Assembly (NCBI GenBank): GCA_008711295.1
Contig: VUYV01000045.1
Span: 3,837,147 to 3,901,146, forward strand
DNA: 64,000 nucleotides
Reading direction: 5' to 3'
Source: Anarhynchus alexandrinus
Lineage: Eukaryota > Chordata > Aves > Charadriiformes > Charadriidae
Part shown: piece after piece, positions 52,101 to 64,000 of the stretch
How the letters are laid out: each line of letters begins with the position of its first letter
How positions within the stretch are numbered: position 1 is the stretch's first letter
The notes under the pieces: model-generated
The model's database searches: none
Told to the model about the DNA's origin: nothing
What the model saw: only the letters and a program-made list of their open reading frames with translations
Position numbers and translations under genes: made by a program

Positions 52101-54321
52101 TTGGTCGCATCACGCCATGCTCCAGGCTCTAAATTTCAAAACAAACACACCCTGAACATTATGCTGCTCTTTTATTATAGCTTCTGGAAACCTGTGGTTG
52201 GTTTCTGCTTTGCATAGCTGCTACTTTATGGGATTCTTACTGATGGTTATTTTTTTCCTCGTGGCCTATTTACGCATTTGTTTAAATGGTACAAATAAAT
52301 AAATAATAATAATTAAAAAAAATAGATCTTTAGTTCCAATGCTGGTTTTCCTCAAGCAGTGTTCCTGTAGTTTTCACTCCCTGCCCCCTTGCAGTCACAC
52401 CCTTTTACATTGAAAATATTTTAGCATTACCACATTTTGCCCTTTCTTCCTTCATTCCTTTTAAATCTCTTTGTGTGAAATCGTTGCTTGTGAAAGGTGA
52501 AACTTGACTGTCCTGGGGGGTGATCAGAGAGATACTGGGCAGAGTGGATGTGCAAAAAGGCAGCAGTTGTAAGAACTCCCGTGCCTTGCTCGCTGTGACC
52601 TTTAAGGTTTATGCTCACCCATTGCCAGTGGTCCTGGTGCAATCCCCAGTGCCGATGCTGGGGCAGCTCCTTTGTGGAATCCCCTAAGCATCGGGGTCAG
52701 GAGCACATGTATAATCATCATCTAACTGGAACAGGTTTCAGTCATTACTGTCCTGTCTTAAAGGTGTAACCAAAGGCAATCTGCAGGTTACTAGGAAAAT
52801 GCTACAAATTCTTACCTGTAGAGTCTTGTATAAATTAGGGAGTCGTAACCTGGCTGGTTTGTGACAGATATCCGAGGGATGTTATAAACAGTATGGATGG
52901 AGGTTTACAAACTAGTAGGGCATTGCAAATTTCACGTTCCTCTTTACTAATGTGAGTTTGGTGTTTGTAAGTTAAAAATAGAATGTTTTCATTTGAAACA
53001 TACATTAATTGAAATAGCTAACAGAATGTAAAGTAGCAATTTCCATGGTATCGCGCAGAGCTCTGACTCTACTGAAGCTCTCTTGGACACTGCAGTTGTC
53101 TTCATAAATCCAAACTCATCATACCAATGCAAAGCCCCATCTTCTTCATTGCAGCTCTGAATGGACACACAGATGGGTGCTATGCCCAGATATGCAGAAG
53201 TGTGGGGAAAAAGGAGTGTGGTGAACGGAATGGTCTCTTTTACACGCTGTATGCAATCTACTATATAGCATTTCTTGATTTCTGTTCTTCACTAGTAGTA
53301 TGCTGTGAGATTTCTGAAAACTATTGCTGTGGTACTGTTGTGAAGACACCCCAGTCGTCAGAGCTTTCTGAGAAGCTGCAACTGGAATATTTTTGTATTT
53401 TTTTTGTTTTATCTGTTGTTACCACACTTCTAAATTCTGCTTTTCCTGGATTCCTAGTAGTTTTCTTTTTCATTTTGGAATGAAACTCTTCAGCCTTAGC
53501 TGGCACTTAGCGTCTCTTTGTCTTGCTGATCTGACTCCTTGTCTTAATTACATCAGCTCCAGACCCCATATATATTTATGAAATGGCTCAGTCATACTTT
53601 CTGGTGTGCCAGCTTGATTCCTATTGCTTAACAATAGATTAATTTAAGCCAGAGATTTCTACTTGGACTTTCTGGTGGTAATACAATCTAAGAAGCCCTG
53701 CAACATCTTGAGTTGTTTGTTGCAACTGTGAATTGAGGCATTTGGTCTGGTAAGGCTCTGTGCTGAGATGTATTGTAGAAATAGATGTATGTGAAGCTGC
53801 CTGCACTTGTTATATTAGCTTACTTACAGATATACTGCTCAGTGTTCTGAAAATGTCTCTTGTCAGGATTTTAACTTAATTATACAATTGGACTTTTTGA
53901 TGTGAAGAGAACAAACAGGAGAGCTAACACTTCAAAGATTGACTTTTTGAGGAAAGGAGTGAAAAAGAAATACCAAGCAGACTTTACCAGAGGTAGTAAG
54001 CGACAGAGGAAAGGTTAATGTTGGCACTGACAATTTCTAGAATTAATTTCTAGCTGTATGTCACCAGTTTGAGACAGGACAGCGTGAAGTCTTACACGTT
54101 AAAGGCTTTGTGTGCAGTGGTTAAGAGCATCCATAGAGTATCAGATCAAATGTCCGGATGCTACAGTGTCCTGTCTCTGGCAGTGACCATTAGCCAACAC
54201 ACAGGACAGAGTTTAGGCACCAGTAAGCTCATAGTTGTGCTTTCCCGATACAGACCCTCACTCTGTGACTCTGCAGCTCAGGAGCTTGCTGGGCCAGGTA
54301 CACAGACTTTGTGTCTTTACA
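46159..54321 (+). other. TULP4 intron, mostly unrecognised
   Basis: No gene or exon recognised. A more GC-rich patch at 47300-47600 and a 122-codon plus-strand frame at 50296-50664 have no known domain. The stretch at 50880-51180 is free of repeats and could be a conserved non-coding element. Confidence 0.55.
50880..51180. promoter_or_regulatory. Candidate conserved non-coding element
   Basis: Repeat-free AT-rich sequence with clustered TAAT-type motifs (ATTAATC, TTAATTCATTTATCA) and no homopolymer runs. Only the texture suggests constraint. Confidence 0.15.
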
Positions 54322-54790
54322 GCTTTTCTTCCATGAATTTGCCTAACTGCTTTTTGCATTTGTGTAAAATTTTCACCTATCCTGTATAGTGAATTGTACA
54401 ATTTACCTATGAGCTGTGTGGAAAAAGTACATTCTTTTGTTGTTTGGATATCCATCCTTCTGATTTCCTTCAATGACTGTTATTTTCTGCACTGGAAAAA
54501 GCCATAAGAGTTGTTACCTCTATACTCCATGCCATTCCTGATTTAATAAACCTATATGATATCCCTTTATAATCATTCATTTTCCTGATTTAAATAGTGC
54601 TAGTCTGTTGCTCATACAGAATCTAATCTATCCATAATTTGAATAATCCTTTCTTTCCTGTTCTTAATGTGTTTTTAAGTGGCCATATATGCATTTTGAG
54701 ACTAGAGGAACAAGAACTACACATAATAGAAATGAAAACCCATACAGTGGTGTAATGCTGGTTTCTGTTTTCCCTGTCTCCACCATCCCC
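54322..54790 (-). mobile_element. Ancient reptile-type CR1 LINE relic (antisense)
   Basis: On the plus strand, ordered segments match the antisense of a CR1 family common in turtles and crocodilians, as I remember it: CCATGAATTTGCCTAACTGC; GCTGTGTGGAAAAAGTAC with CTTTTGTTGTTTGG; CTATATGATATCCCTTTAT; AAATAGTGCTAGTCTGTTGC; and CAAGAACTACACATAATAGA. The order and spacing are kept over about 450 bases while single bases differ often, as expected of a very old insertion. Confidence 0.62.
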
Positions 54791-56327
54791 TTACAGTTGC
54801 GAATGGTGGCCGACATAATAATGACAATTACCACTTGTTATAGTTAGGGCTGGTGTATTTCTTTGAAAGAAGGCCTAGTGGGGGACATTTGAAGTGGTGA
54901 TGGATAGAGGACTTGACGTGGACTCCCAGTACAGTTCCTGCTTCTTTTTGTTCCATGTAGTATTTGTCAAAACAGAGGTGATGAATGATGATATGTATTT
55001 ATTTTTCTTTTCAGTGTGAAGGATGGCTGCGTTCAACATGCACAGGCACAGATAAAAGATGTTGAACAGCTTCAAAAGCCATGTCAGTCAGTTTGTCAAA
55101 ATCACATTGGCAGACCTGGAGCATTGTACGTACAGATGGGACCTGAAAGTGAGATCTGTTTGCTCATGGGAGAAAAGGGAGCTTGGTTTGACAAGATTAC
55201 CACAGAGAGCTGCTGGCTTACTTGGCTGTGACCGCATCTTCACATGCCTTGCAAGAAGCTTTCCCTAAATCTCTTTTTTTTTCTGCAAGCTGTGTTTTTC
55301 TCTTGGAGGTGTGCAGCCCTCGTGCTGTGTCCTCTCTGGAACACCAGCTGCCTTTGCAGTCCTGGCTGTGCTCCTGGGGTCTCCCTGAGCCGCTCACTGC
55401 AGGGGGGATTTCACATGAGGGGTGAGTGGGCAGGAGAGCTGCTGTCACTGTTGTACCTGTGCTCATGCTCTGAAGGGTCTGCAGGGAAGCTAATAAGGCA
55501 ACAGAGGCTGCCTTTCCATGTAGAAGAGTTAGGGAAGAAGAGCACAAAGCAAGCAGGGCACAGGCTGTGAGTCCTGCTCGTTCCTCCAGAATAAGCCCTC
55601 CCTGGGATCTGAATTCTGGCTGGATTTTGTGGTGAAGAGGTGCATGCCGGTGCTCAGGAAGCCCATCCTACACACCTTGGAGAAATCTTTTTAAACTGCA
55701 TCAAGCCTTGAAGCTAAACAGAAGTTACTTATCCGTTGGCTAGAAGGTTGGGTTTTTTTGTTATAGGGTTGGCAATTAAGAGCAGCTGTTCACCTAACAC
55801 ATTAATGGAAATAAGTGTGTTTGAAATGTTGGGAGATTCTTCTTTCTGGCATCTGTAGCCTTTATGTATTTAAAGTTGTCATATAATCAGTCATCTATAT
55901 CTTATACTTTTGTCATGCGAAATAAGATAATCTTATTTTTTTAAAAATATGTAAGCATTTAAAAATGTGTTTATGTAGACAGTTTACTTGATTCGTCTCT
56001 CTTGACCAGGTAGTAGGTATGTATCATTTTGCTAGGCTTGCTCCGTAGTAATACTGACGTACTGACATATTGATCTGTTTTCTGGCAACTAGTTTTTGTG
56101 ACTGCCTTTCTAAGAAAGGTCTCATGCGTTGAGGGGAAGACTTGTGGGTCTTATTAGAGGTGTCCACCTTCCCATCTTTGATCATGCTGCATACAGTGGC
56201 GTAAGAATAACAATGCACTTGTGTTTCATGATAAGGCTCCTTTACTGATTTCAGCTAGCAGATCACTTAATTCAGTAATATTTGTCCGCCTGGAAAATAG
56301 TGAACATTTTTTAAAGTTATAGTGAGG
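54791..56327 (+). other. TULP4 intron, nothing recognised
   Basis: An acceptor-like TTTTCTTTTCAG ends near 55014, but the following sequence gives no match to TULP4. The GC-rich patch at 55210-55600 yields open frames on both strands without known domains. Confidence 0.55.
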
Positions 56328-56435
56328 AATCATAGAATGGTTTAGGTTGGAAGGGACCTTAAAGATCATCGAGTTCCAACCCCCCTGCCATAGGCAGGGA
56401 CACCTCCCACTAGACTAGGTTGCTCAAGGCCACAT
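56328..56435 (-). mobile_element. CR1 LINE 3' tail, about 108 bp
   Basis: CATAGAATGGTTTAGGTTGG and the following CACCTCCCACTAGACTAGG match the complement of the CR1 3' UTR seen at 25765. Homology stops after GCTCAAGGCCACATT. Confidence 0.92.
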
Positions 56436-56849
56436 TAAATACCTAATATCTCTGTTGTTGAATGGAGTAAAATAAATATATGGAAATGATGCAGCATGTT
56501 CCCTTGAGAAGATATTAAAATGCAAAGAGTAGGTGAAGGACACAGGCACCTACAACCTCGAGCAAACAAAGGAATAAAATTTCTGTAAGACAAAGATTTA
56601 GAGAGAACAGAAAAAAGCTAGTATGCAATAGTAGTTAAAGGGCTAAAATCTATAAATGAGTCATTATATTGGGAAATGGAAAAAGAGAAATTTAGCAAGG
56701 GAATGCAGACATTAACATAAATGAAGTTTTTGCAGCCTTAATTATTACTTAAATTTTCTTTAAAATGTCAAAGGCACTTGTTTTCATTGTCCCTTAAGTC
56801 CTTGTAAAGTCTGAGTTTTCTTTTCCTTTTTTTCTGAGTAAAGAGCTGG
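56436..56849 (+). other. Intron between two small CR1 tails
   Basis: A-rich sequence, nothing recognised. Confidence 0.55.
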
Positions 56850-57110
56850 GTGGTGCCCAGTGACAGGACCAGAGGCAGTGGGCACAAACTGAAACACAGG
56901 AGGTTCCCTCTGAACATCAGGAAACACTTTTTCACTGTGAGGGTGACCAAGCACTGGGACAGGTTGCCCAGAGAATTTGTGGAGTTTCCTTCCTTAGAAA
57001 TACTCAAAAGCCGCCTGGACATGGTCCTGGGCAGCCAGCTCTAGGTGGCCTTGCTTGAGCAGGGCCTTGGGCCAGATGACCTTCCAACCTCAACCATTCT
57101 GTGATTCTGC
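56850..57110 (+). mobile_element. CR1 LINE 3' fragment, older subfamily
   Basis: It starts TGGTGCCCAGTGACAGGACC and ends ATTCTGTGATTCTGC. The reading frame gives LNIRKHFFTVRVTKHWDRLP, the same C-terminal motif as at 27825-28049. Confidence 0.92.
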
Positions 57111-60100
57111 AAAAAACATCTTTTAATTATAAAAATGAATATTTTATTCCATTCTGCATAATGTAAACAGCTCAGCCAACACAGCTGACACTTGTAAAAA
57201 GAAACATTCACCTTCAGATATTAAAATGAGCTTTCCAGCCAAATCAATGTTTAAAACTGTTATGTTTTGGTGATAAGAGAAGACAGAAGGGAAGCTTCAG
57301 ACCACAGTGTGAATTTGGGGGTTTATGTCCTCTAGCTGTAGAATGGAGGTTTTGCATAACACTGTTGATTAAACCTATCTTGTTATGGAGGATAATATTC
57401 AGAAATAACCTTGGTGGGGTCTTGTTAGCGGCACTGAGTAGATATTTGGTGTTATGACTCACTGGGATGCTTACTAATGTATTCTTGGGTGAGATCTACA
57501 GACTTTTGTCCAAGAAATTATTTTTTTTAAAGTAGAAGTGCAAAATTAATGAGATATTAATTGCCATCCAAATTGGATTATTTGGCAGGGCTTCATGTGT
57601 AAATCCATCAGCATCAGTGCTTGATCTAAAATGATGATGGCATTGATACTAAAATGTAAAGCACTGGCATTTTAAGATGACTCACCTTAGGAAGAAATAC
57701 TATTTTTAAAGTCAATCCTTCTGTCTGAGCTGCAGGCTGGGGAAAATGGTATTTGCTTTTGATAAGGGATATGAAAAAAAATTGATTGAAGATTTACTGA
57801 GGGACAGAATCATTGCAGGCATGCAAAGTTAGACAAGGTAAAGCACTTCGGAGAGGACTGTAGAGGAAAAGCCTACTTTCAAAGAGGCGGAATAGGTTGT
57901 ATGATCCAAGACAAATACAAACTAATTGGCTGACCTTACCACATTTTCTGTGAGGTTTGGCTTGAAAAGGAGAGAAGTAACTTCCAGTCAAAGGAAATTT
58001 TGTGTCTACTTCTTTGAACTTCATTCTATGACTTGCATTTGTAGTTATTGACATAGCTTGAGCTGAATTACAGTATTTTTTTTAACAGCACAGTATTTTT
58101 TTATTTTAGTTAGTTCATGTTTTCACAGTGTTTTGAATGTGAAAAATGCTACCTAAGTGCAAAGTGTTGTTATATCTTGGACTGCTAGTTTTATTTTCTT
58201 GCGTGAATTTGCGCTCCAATTCCAGTCTCCCTGTGATTTCCCTTTATCTTCTACAGCTTGTGTTGCTTGGGATAGATGGCTTAGCTGAGAATAAAGTTGA
58301 ATTTTTCATCATTTTTCTCAGAATCACTTAATGACTCTTTGTGGTGCTGGTTTCCTTAACTGATGCATTCCTTTTTTTTTATTTTTTCCTTTTTCTGAGA
58401 GTGTTCAAGCCTTCAAATTGTTTCCCAGTGTATAAATCTAAATTTGACTATTTCTTTACTTTTTTCTGAATTGCCATAGTTGTCTTTTTATTACTTAAAA
58501 AAAAGCACACACCTAAAATGAAATGCTATCTTAGTTCCCTGATATGTGATGCAGCTGTAATCAAATGTATTGTATCTCATTTTCTGTATCAGAGATTTAC
58601 ATAACACTTGAGTCTTTTGTGACTGTGAAGCTTAATAAAATTTAGACTGCATGTTTGCTTTGATACAGAAGTTATTGTTTTTCAAGATACTGGATTTTGC
58701 TTCTTATACTGCCTCCCCATATCAATATGACTGATGGGTGCAAATCCATCTGCAATTCAACTGACTGTCTTGCTGCATGCTACAAGATAAATTTGATTTC
58801 TATGGAGAACTTGAAATAATACTTTAATACGAAAGAATGTTTAAGCTTATGAAAAGGAGATTGCTTTTGCTGTCTGAGAAACCAGATTTTTACCTTTGTA
58901 GGTCTCTTTGAAAGAAAGAAAATACCATGGAAGCTGAAGTTCTTAATATTTGAACATATCAAGGGAAGAAAATGTTGCTTTCCATTGGATTAAGCAAGAA
59001 CTTTTTAGTTGGCCTCTTTGAACTTCAGCATTTACAGGAAAAGATGCTGTCTACAGTTTTTAAAAGTGAAACCATCCAATTGTGGATTCTGTACTGGTTC
59101 ATAAATGGAAAAGATGCAAAAAGTTAACTACAAGTGAAACTAGCCAGTTGGGATTAGAGTGCTTCAGTCAGTGGAAAAAGAAATGCTTCTGGGGAATCTA
59201 ACATATGCTTACTTGGAAAAAAAAATGGTGATAATAATAATATCCATTAGCAGAAGCTATTAACAGCAGGAAATTCACTTAAGAAGTCTGGTAGCATCAT
59301 GTAGTTAAATGCTTTGACTTGATGGAGGAGCATACAGAATGCTGGCTCTGGCTGCCCTGCAGTTGTGGTGGTGTTCAAGTGTGGTGAATAACATGAGATG
59401 GAAGAACAGAGCAGAGGAGAAAAGGAAATCAAAGCAGAAGCTCTCACTATAATAATAATGAGAAAGAAAATATCCAGCAAGACCCCCTTTCTCTTTGTCC
59501 CTCCTCCCATTTGATGCTGTTGAGAAGTAGTGTTTGCACCAGAGCAGGGAATGGCCTTTCTTTTCTGCAGATGTCTTCCAGGAATTTCCATTAGTGAGTA
59601 AATAGATCTGCTCATGGCTAGGACTGGATGTTTCTTTTTATAGGCAGAATCTATTTTTGTTATGACCTATTTATAATGCTTTACTTTCTTTAGTTGACTG
59701 GAGAAAAGTAGCTCATTTTTCATCTGAGTTGTCTTTCGGTAGTCACATTTCCCATGGCTTTGGAAGCCTCTGCTCAATTGTTTCAAAAGTTAATTTTTTT
59801 TTTTTCGGTTGATGACTTGAAGCTGCATTAACTTCTAGTTAGGAGACCAAGCTGTTTGGTGGTTAATAGGCTTATTTTAACATTAGGGGATTTTAATTTT
59901 CTTGGAAGATCTGTGATGGCCAGTGCTGTTCCATTCTCTCACTGTTTGTAGAGCTTTGCTTTTGAACGTTCTCTTCTAGGAGCCCAGTAGGAAACAAACA
60001 AATTAGCAGCTCTGTTTCTCTGCAACATTAATTATTTGAACAGTCTTAATTTAAAATAAAAATGAAACATTGACAGCTACAGAATCAACAGACTTATGTG

Positions 60101-62612
60101 ACCTCCTAAAGAAAGAACGTAGATATACTCTGCAGATTATTTCATTTTCACAAAAAAAAAAAAAAATTTGGTATATTTATTTCCAGCTATTTGCACATCA
60201 GTGGGAACAATGATGAGGAGTTCTTTTAATCCTCATGTCAGTGTCTATATTGTGACTTAGAAGAATGAAACTCTTCAAATCTGTAAGAGCCCAAGGAAAC
60301 AGGGAACCAGTGAATCATCTAGTCTGGCCACCAATAGGTCACAAACTGTAATACCAAGCTCAGTGCAGAATTCAGTAACTTCAAAAATTGGTCACACAAC
60401 TTGTATCAGATAAAAAGCTTCTCTTGTAGTTGAAAAAAGTACATTCCTTTTGTCTCAGATGTTGCAAGTTTCTCTTTCATTGAGAAAATGAAAATTATAA
60501 GCCCTTGCAATATTTTTTTCTTACCTCTAAGTAAATATCCAGTGGCAACGTTATCAATGATCTGTAAATTGCTTCAAAGTACTACTAACACTCTCACATG
60601 TAGCTGGCAAGGGAAATGCAGAAGGCTACTTGAGACAGATTAATTGGTAAGAGTTAATGGGACCCAAAGGCGGTCTGCTTGTAGCTGCGTGCTAAGATAA
60701 CCAGATGCTCCTCTCCCAGTATTGTCTTTCTCATACTGTCAGAAGTCTTTTTAAGTGTCTGTCATTGTTTTAATGAAAGACTGCAGAAATTTCACAAAAT
60801 CAATTATTTCAGTCTTCCCTTTGGGGAAGGGGAAATTGAAGTAGTGTTTAAAGTGATTGCTGAATTGGTACCAAAAGCATCCCAAATCAGTCCTTTATAT
60901 GGGAAGACATCCCAACACATGCTGTCATTTTTTGACTCATATATGGACTGTGGAGAGATGAAAATATAAGTGCAATGTAGCTGAGTTATACCTTTTAAAC
61001 ATGCAGTGTGAAAATCACATAGGTTATCCTAAGTTCCTAGAAAATTAATGTATTCAGGTTGGATTATTAGAAAGAAAAAACTTATCTGCATAATGGCTGT
61101 TCTTGGGTAAGTTGGTTGGTTGATTTGTTTTGTACGTTGCCTATTTTTTAGAGCTCAGAACAGCTACAGAGATGGTCACCTACGATATTTTTAGGTTTTA
61201 AGGCACTTTCTAAAGGAAGAAAATAAATGATTAAATCTAAGCAATGAACTAATTTGTGAGGCGCTCAGTGAAAATCTATTTAGTTTTTGCTCATCCTACT
61301 TAAACTTGATTTGTATTCTGCCTGTAGGGGAACAGTACTACTATGCATTTTAATAGTGTAAAATAAGTTATTAATTTTGGAGTGTTAACTTGACAGCATT
61401 TCTGTGCAATTACTGTCTCTTATGGATTGGTGGTGATTCTTTTTTTTCTTCTCACTCTACCGTTGGGATGGGACTTACTTAAGAGCCTGTCACCACTGGT
61501 TCATTTATATTCAGTCAGAAGAACAGCAATTGGGTTGAGTGCTGGGCTGAGAGTGCAGCTCTGTAGCAGTCCCGGCTTCTGTAGTCCCAGGCAGGCAGAC
61601 TCTGAGAAAGAGCACCAAATTTTGCTCTCAGAAAAATTGGACCAATGTCAGTGAAGCTACTTGGATTGAAGGCTGCTTAATACTTCTGCAAATCAGGTTG
61701 ACTGTCCCCCTGTCTCCTTTTGGGCCGTGCTAAACTGACCACTTCTGCACAGTCTGTGCAGTGACAGCTGCAACAGATAACAGAAAGAATTGCATTATTT
61801 TTCCTACCTTTCTTGACGTACAATGCCCAAGCAAGACACAAGAATTGGCTTCAGAAGCACAGGAAGTTTGTCAGCTCTCCAGGAGCTTTGAGGGTGAACT
61901 ACAGATTTTTGGGTCAAATCTTAAGCCCACTGAAAATGATGAAAATTCTCTTCTGATTACAAGAGAATCAGTCATGGTTTTGGCTTTAAGATAAGTAATG
62001 TATTTGTGAAAAGATGGATATCCTTAAAAATTATTCTGTGTAGTAATTGTTGTCTTTTAGGGTTTTTTCTTCAAGAAGATGAGCTAGTAATAAAAGAAGT
62101 GTTGCTATATTATTATATGATCCTTTATTGCACACAGCAAATTAATGACAGATGGCAATTGTTGCTAATTTTATTACTACTGAAGAAGCATCTCTGGAAT
62201 GAACTTCTTTTTTTGTGTCTTGATACCTTTTATACTAACTGAGAGGAGAGTCCAATGCCCAAATGGTTTGGTGTATTGAAGCTGAAAGCATCTGTGCTGG
62301 TAAGCGGTCTTCTCACTCATGAAATGCTTTCATTTTATCTAAAATGGGATTGTACTAGGCTGTTGCTTGGCATGTTGCACCTGCTCTAGTGTTGAAATGA
62401 GTGGGTACAATGTAATTTAAAAATTGTGAAAGAACACTGTGGCAGATGAAATACTGAGTGCACGAATGTCACAAAATTCCTGAATTAAATTTGGCTGTGT
62501 GACACGAGTTCTCTACTTTATGCACAGGCATCAGGAACAAGTCTTTAATTATACAACCACAGAGTGGTGTTTCCTCCTTTTCATATTACAGAATACCTGG
62601 TCTGCTTGCATG
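57111..62612 (+). other. TULP4 intron, nothing firmly recognised
   Basis: AT-rich with T runs near 58375 and 59795 and an A run near 60150. No open frame with a recognisable domain. Confidence 0.55.
60275..60400. repeat. Possible ancient CR1-like 3' end
   Basis: GTGAATCATCTAGTCTGGCC near 60310 resembles a phrase (ATCATCTAGTCTGACC) in old amniote CR1 tails. Flanking similarity is poor. Confidence 0.28.
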
Positions 62613-63140
62613 TCACAGAATCATAGAAGGGTTTGCATTGAAAGGGACCCAGAGCTGGATGCAGTACTCCAGGTGGGGTCTCATGAGAGTGGAATAGAGG
62701 GAGAGAATCACCTCCCTTGACCTGCTGGCCACACTTCTTTTGATGCAGCCCAGGATACAGTTGGCTTTCAGAGCTGCAAGCACACATTGCCAGGTCATGT
62801 TGAGGTTCTCATCAACCAACACCCCCAAGTCCTTCTCCTCAGGGCTTCTCTCAATCCGTTCTCCTCATAGCCTGTGTTTGTGCATGGCATTGCTCCAACC
62901 CAGATGTAGGACCTTGCACTTGGCCTTGTTGAACTTCATAAGGTTCCCGGGGGCCCACCTCTCCAGCCTGTCCAGGTCCCTCTGCATGGCATCCCCTCCC
63001 TCCAGTGTGTTGACTACTCCGCGGAGCTTGGTGCCATCGGCAAACTTGCTGAGGGTGCACTCCATCTGACTGTCCATGTCGCTGACAAAGATGTTAAATA
63101 GTGCTGGTCCCAATACTGACCCTGAGGAATGCCACTTGCC
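62613..63140 (-). mobile_element. CR1 LINE fragment with internal deletion
   Basis: The 3' tail (CACAGAATCATAGAAGGGTT, 62614-62633) runs only to about 62649 and then jumps to ORF2 sequence starting AGAGCTGGATGC. In the sister copy at 25765 these two points lie about 460 bases apart. The rest continues antisense through RT to about 63140, where it ends near GCCACTTGCCACTT. Confidence 0.92.
62650..63113 (-). pseudogene. CR1 ORF2 remnant, RT catalytic box mutated
   Basis: The minus strand reads GPALFNIFVSDMDSQMECTL and then SKFADGTKL (63113 downwards), so the second Asp of the DD pair is Gly. A frame break or stop lies near 62865, and the frame 62828-62613 resumes with [20 protein letters not shown]. 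Inactive. Confidence 0.88.
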
Positions 63141-64000
63141 ACTTGTCTGGGACCAGTCATTTTATTTATGAAAAATAAAATTTATATTATATGACTCATC
63201 ATTTACTGTGGGAACCTCCAAAACCAGCTTGGAGTTATCACTTGTGATAAAAGTTGGTGCTCAAAAATAAAAAGACCTCAAAAAGTCTAGACAGGAGAAG
63301 TGCGAACCCACATTAAGTGCTAAAGTCACTACTAGTTGCCTATGATATTGTAGGATCCCTGGCAAATTGTTTAAAAATTAGTCTTTAGTTGCCTGATTGG
63401 CGTGCAGTAAGGCATTTGTTAGCAAGGCTTAAACACTGTTTGGTAGCGTCGTAGCACATAAGCACAGAAATATAAGTCAGGAGATTTGCAGCTATAAAGA
63501 ACTACGTCCATTTCGCATATCAAACTGAAAGGTGCTGAAAAATAAGAAAATAATTGTTTTCTACTCTGTGAAATATTAAAAAATGTCAGTACAGGCTAAT
63601 GATGAAGAATCAACCTCAGTAGCTGTTAAGTGGTTAGAATTGCACTGGTAACAGACAATAATAGGCTTTAATCCCACAGTTGACCTCATTTTGAGGGTAC
63701 TTGCAGTGATCTCTTTCCTGGAGCCAGTTGCTGGGCTGGGGCTGTATTTCCTAAATGCTGCAACATGGTGAGCGTTTGCACAGGCTCCGACACAAAAGCA
63801 GATTAAGGAAGATAAAGAGTTGCTGTGCGTTGCCCCAATTTATGTTCATTTTCTGTGTGTGTGCTCTTGGCCTGCAGCAAACATTTGATAATTTGTGCTA
63901 GCTCATTGAACTTACTCTTAGTGACTGAAGTTGTTTACTAGTGCTGATCTTGGACATTAAAGCTAATATGATCTTAAGGGGCAAGGAGGGAGTTGTGCTC
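63141..64000 (+). other. TULP4 intron, end of window
   Basis: No gene or repeat recognised. Confidence 0.55.

Noticed and set aside
55015..55231. Possible exon after TTTTCTTTTCAG
   Set aside because: The 71-codon frame does not resemble TULP4 or any family I know, and acceptor-like sites are frequent in T-rich introns.
1..64000. CRISPR arrays, tRNA or rRNA genes, insertion sequences, prokaryotic operons
   Set aside because: None seen; the sequence is vertebrate intron-like throughout.

Overview
This window is most likely bird nuclear DNA. Two things point there. Eight fragments of the CR1 LINE family, the main avian retrotransposon, can be read, with typical 3' ends such as ATTCTATGATTCT or its complement. 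One conserved vertebrate coding exon is also present at 30599-30850 (+): its 84 codons match the start of TULP4 (tubby-like protein 4) as I remember it. Nothing looks bacterial, viral or plasmid-borne. The DNA is AT-rich with many poly-T and T/G tracts. I infer that nearly the whole window is TULP4 intron and 5' leader. I found no promoter or CpG island and no second coding exon, so the transcription start and the next exon should lie outside the window.

Layout. 1-25764: AT-rich non-coding DNA with a MIR-like SINE relic (8276-8480), possible L3-type relics, an exact 85-bp duplication (12594-12678 and 13715-13799), a long poly-T tract (10677-10731) and a coding-like minus-strand stretch (about 20400-21150). 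25765-28124: two CR1 fragments in opposite orientation. 28519-30850: a good splice acceptor, a probable 2-kb leader full of upstream ATGs, then the TULP4 coding exon and its GTAAGC donor. 30851-64000: intron with a 3-kb CR1 (37450-40526), an older CR1 (41597-42630), a purine-rich coding-like stretch (42640-43850), a CR1 tail with an open frame (45688-46158), an ancient reptile-type CR1 relic (about 54322-54790), two small CR1 tails (56328-56435 and 56850-57110) and a CR1 with an internal deletion (62613-63140).

Only one gene is involved, so there is no operon-style cooperation. The points of interest are the uORF-rich TULP4 leader, the exact duplication, two unidentified coding-like segments that could be old retrocopies, and the layered history of CR1 insertions. 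I see no convincing new biological system. Family assignments rest on recognition from memory, without database searches.
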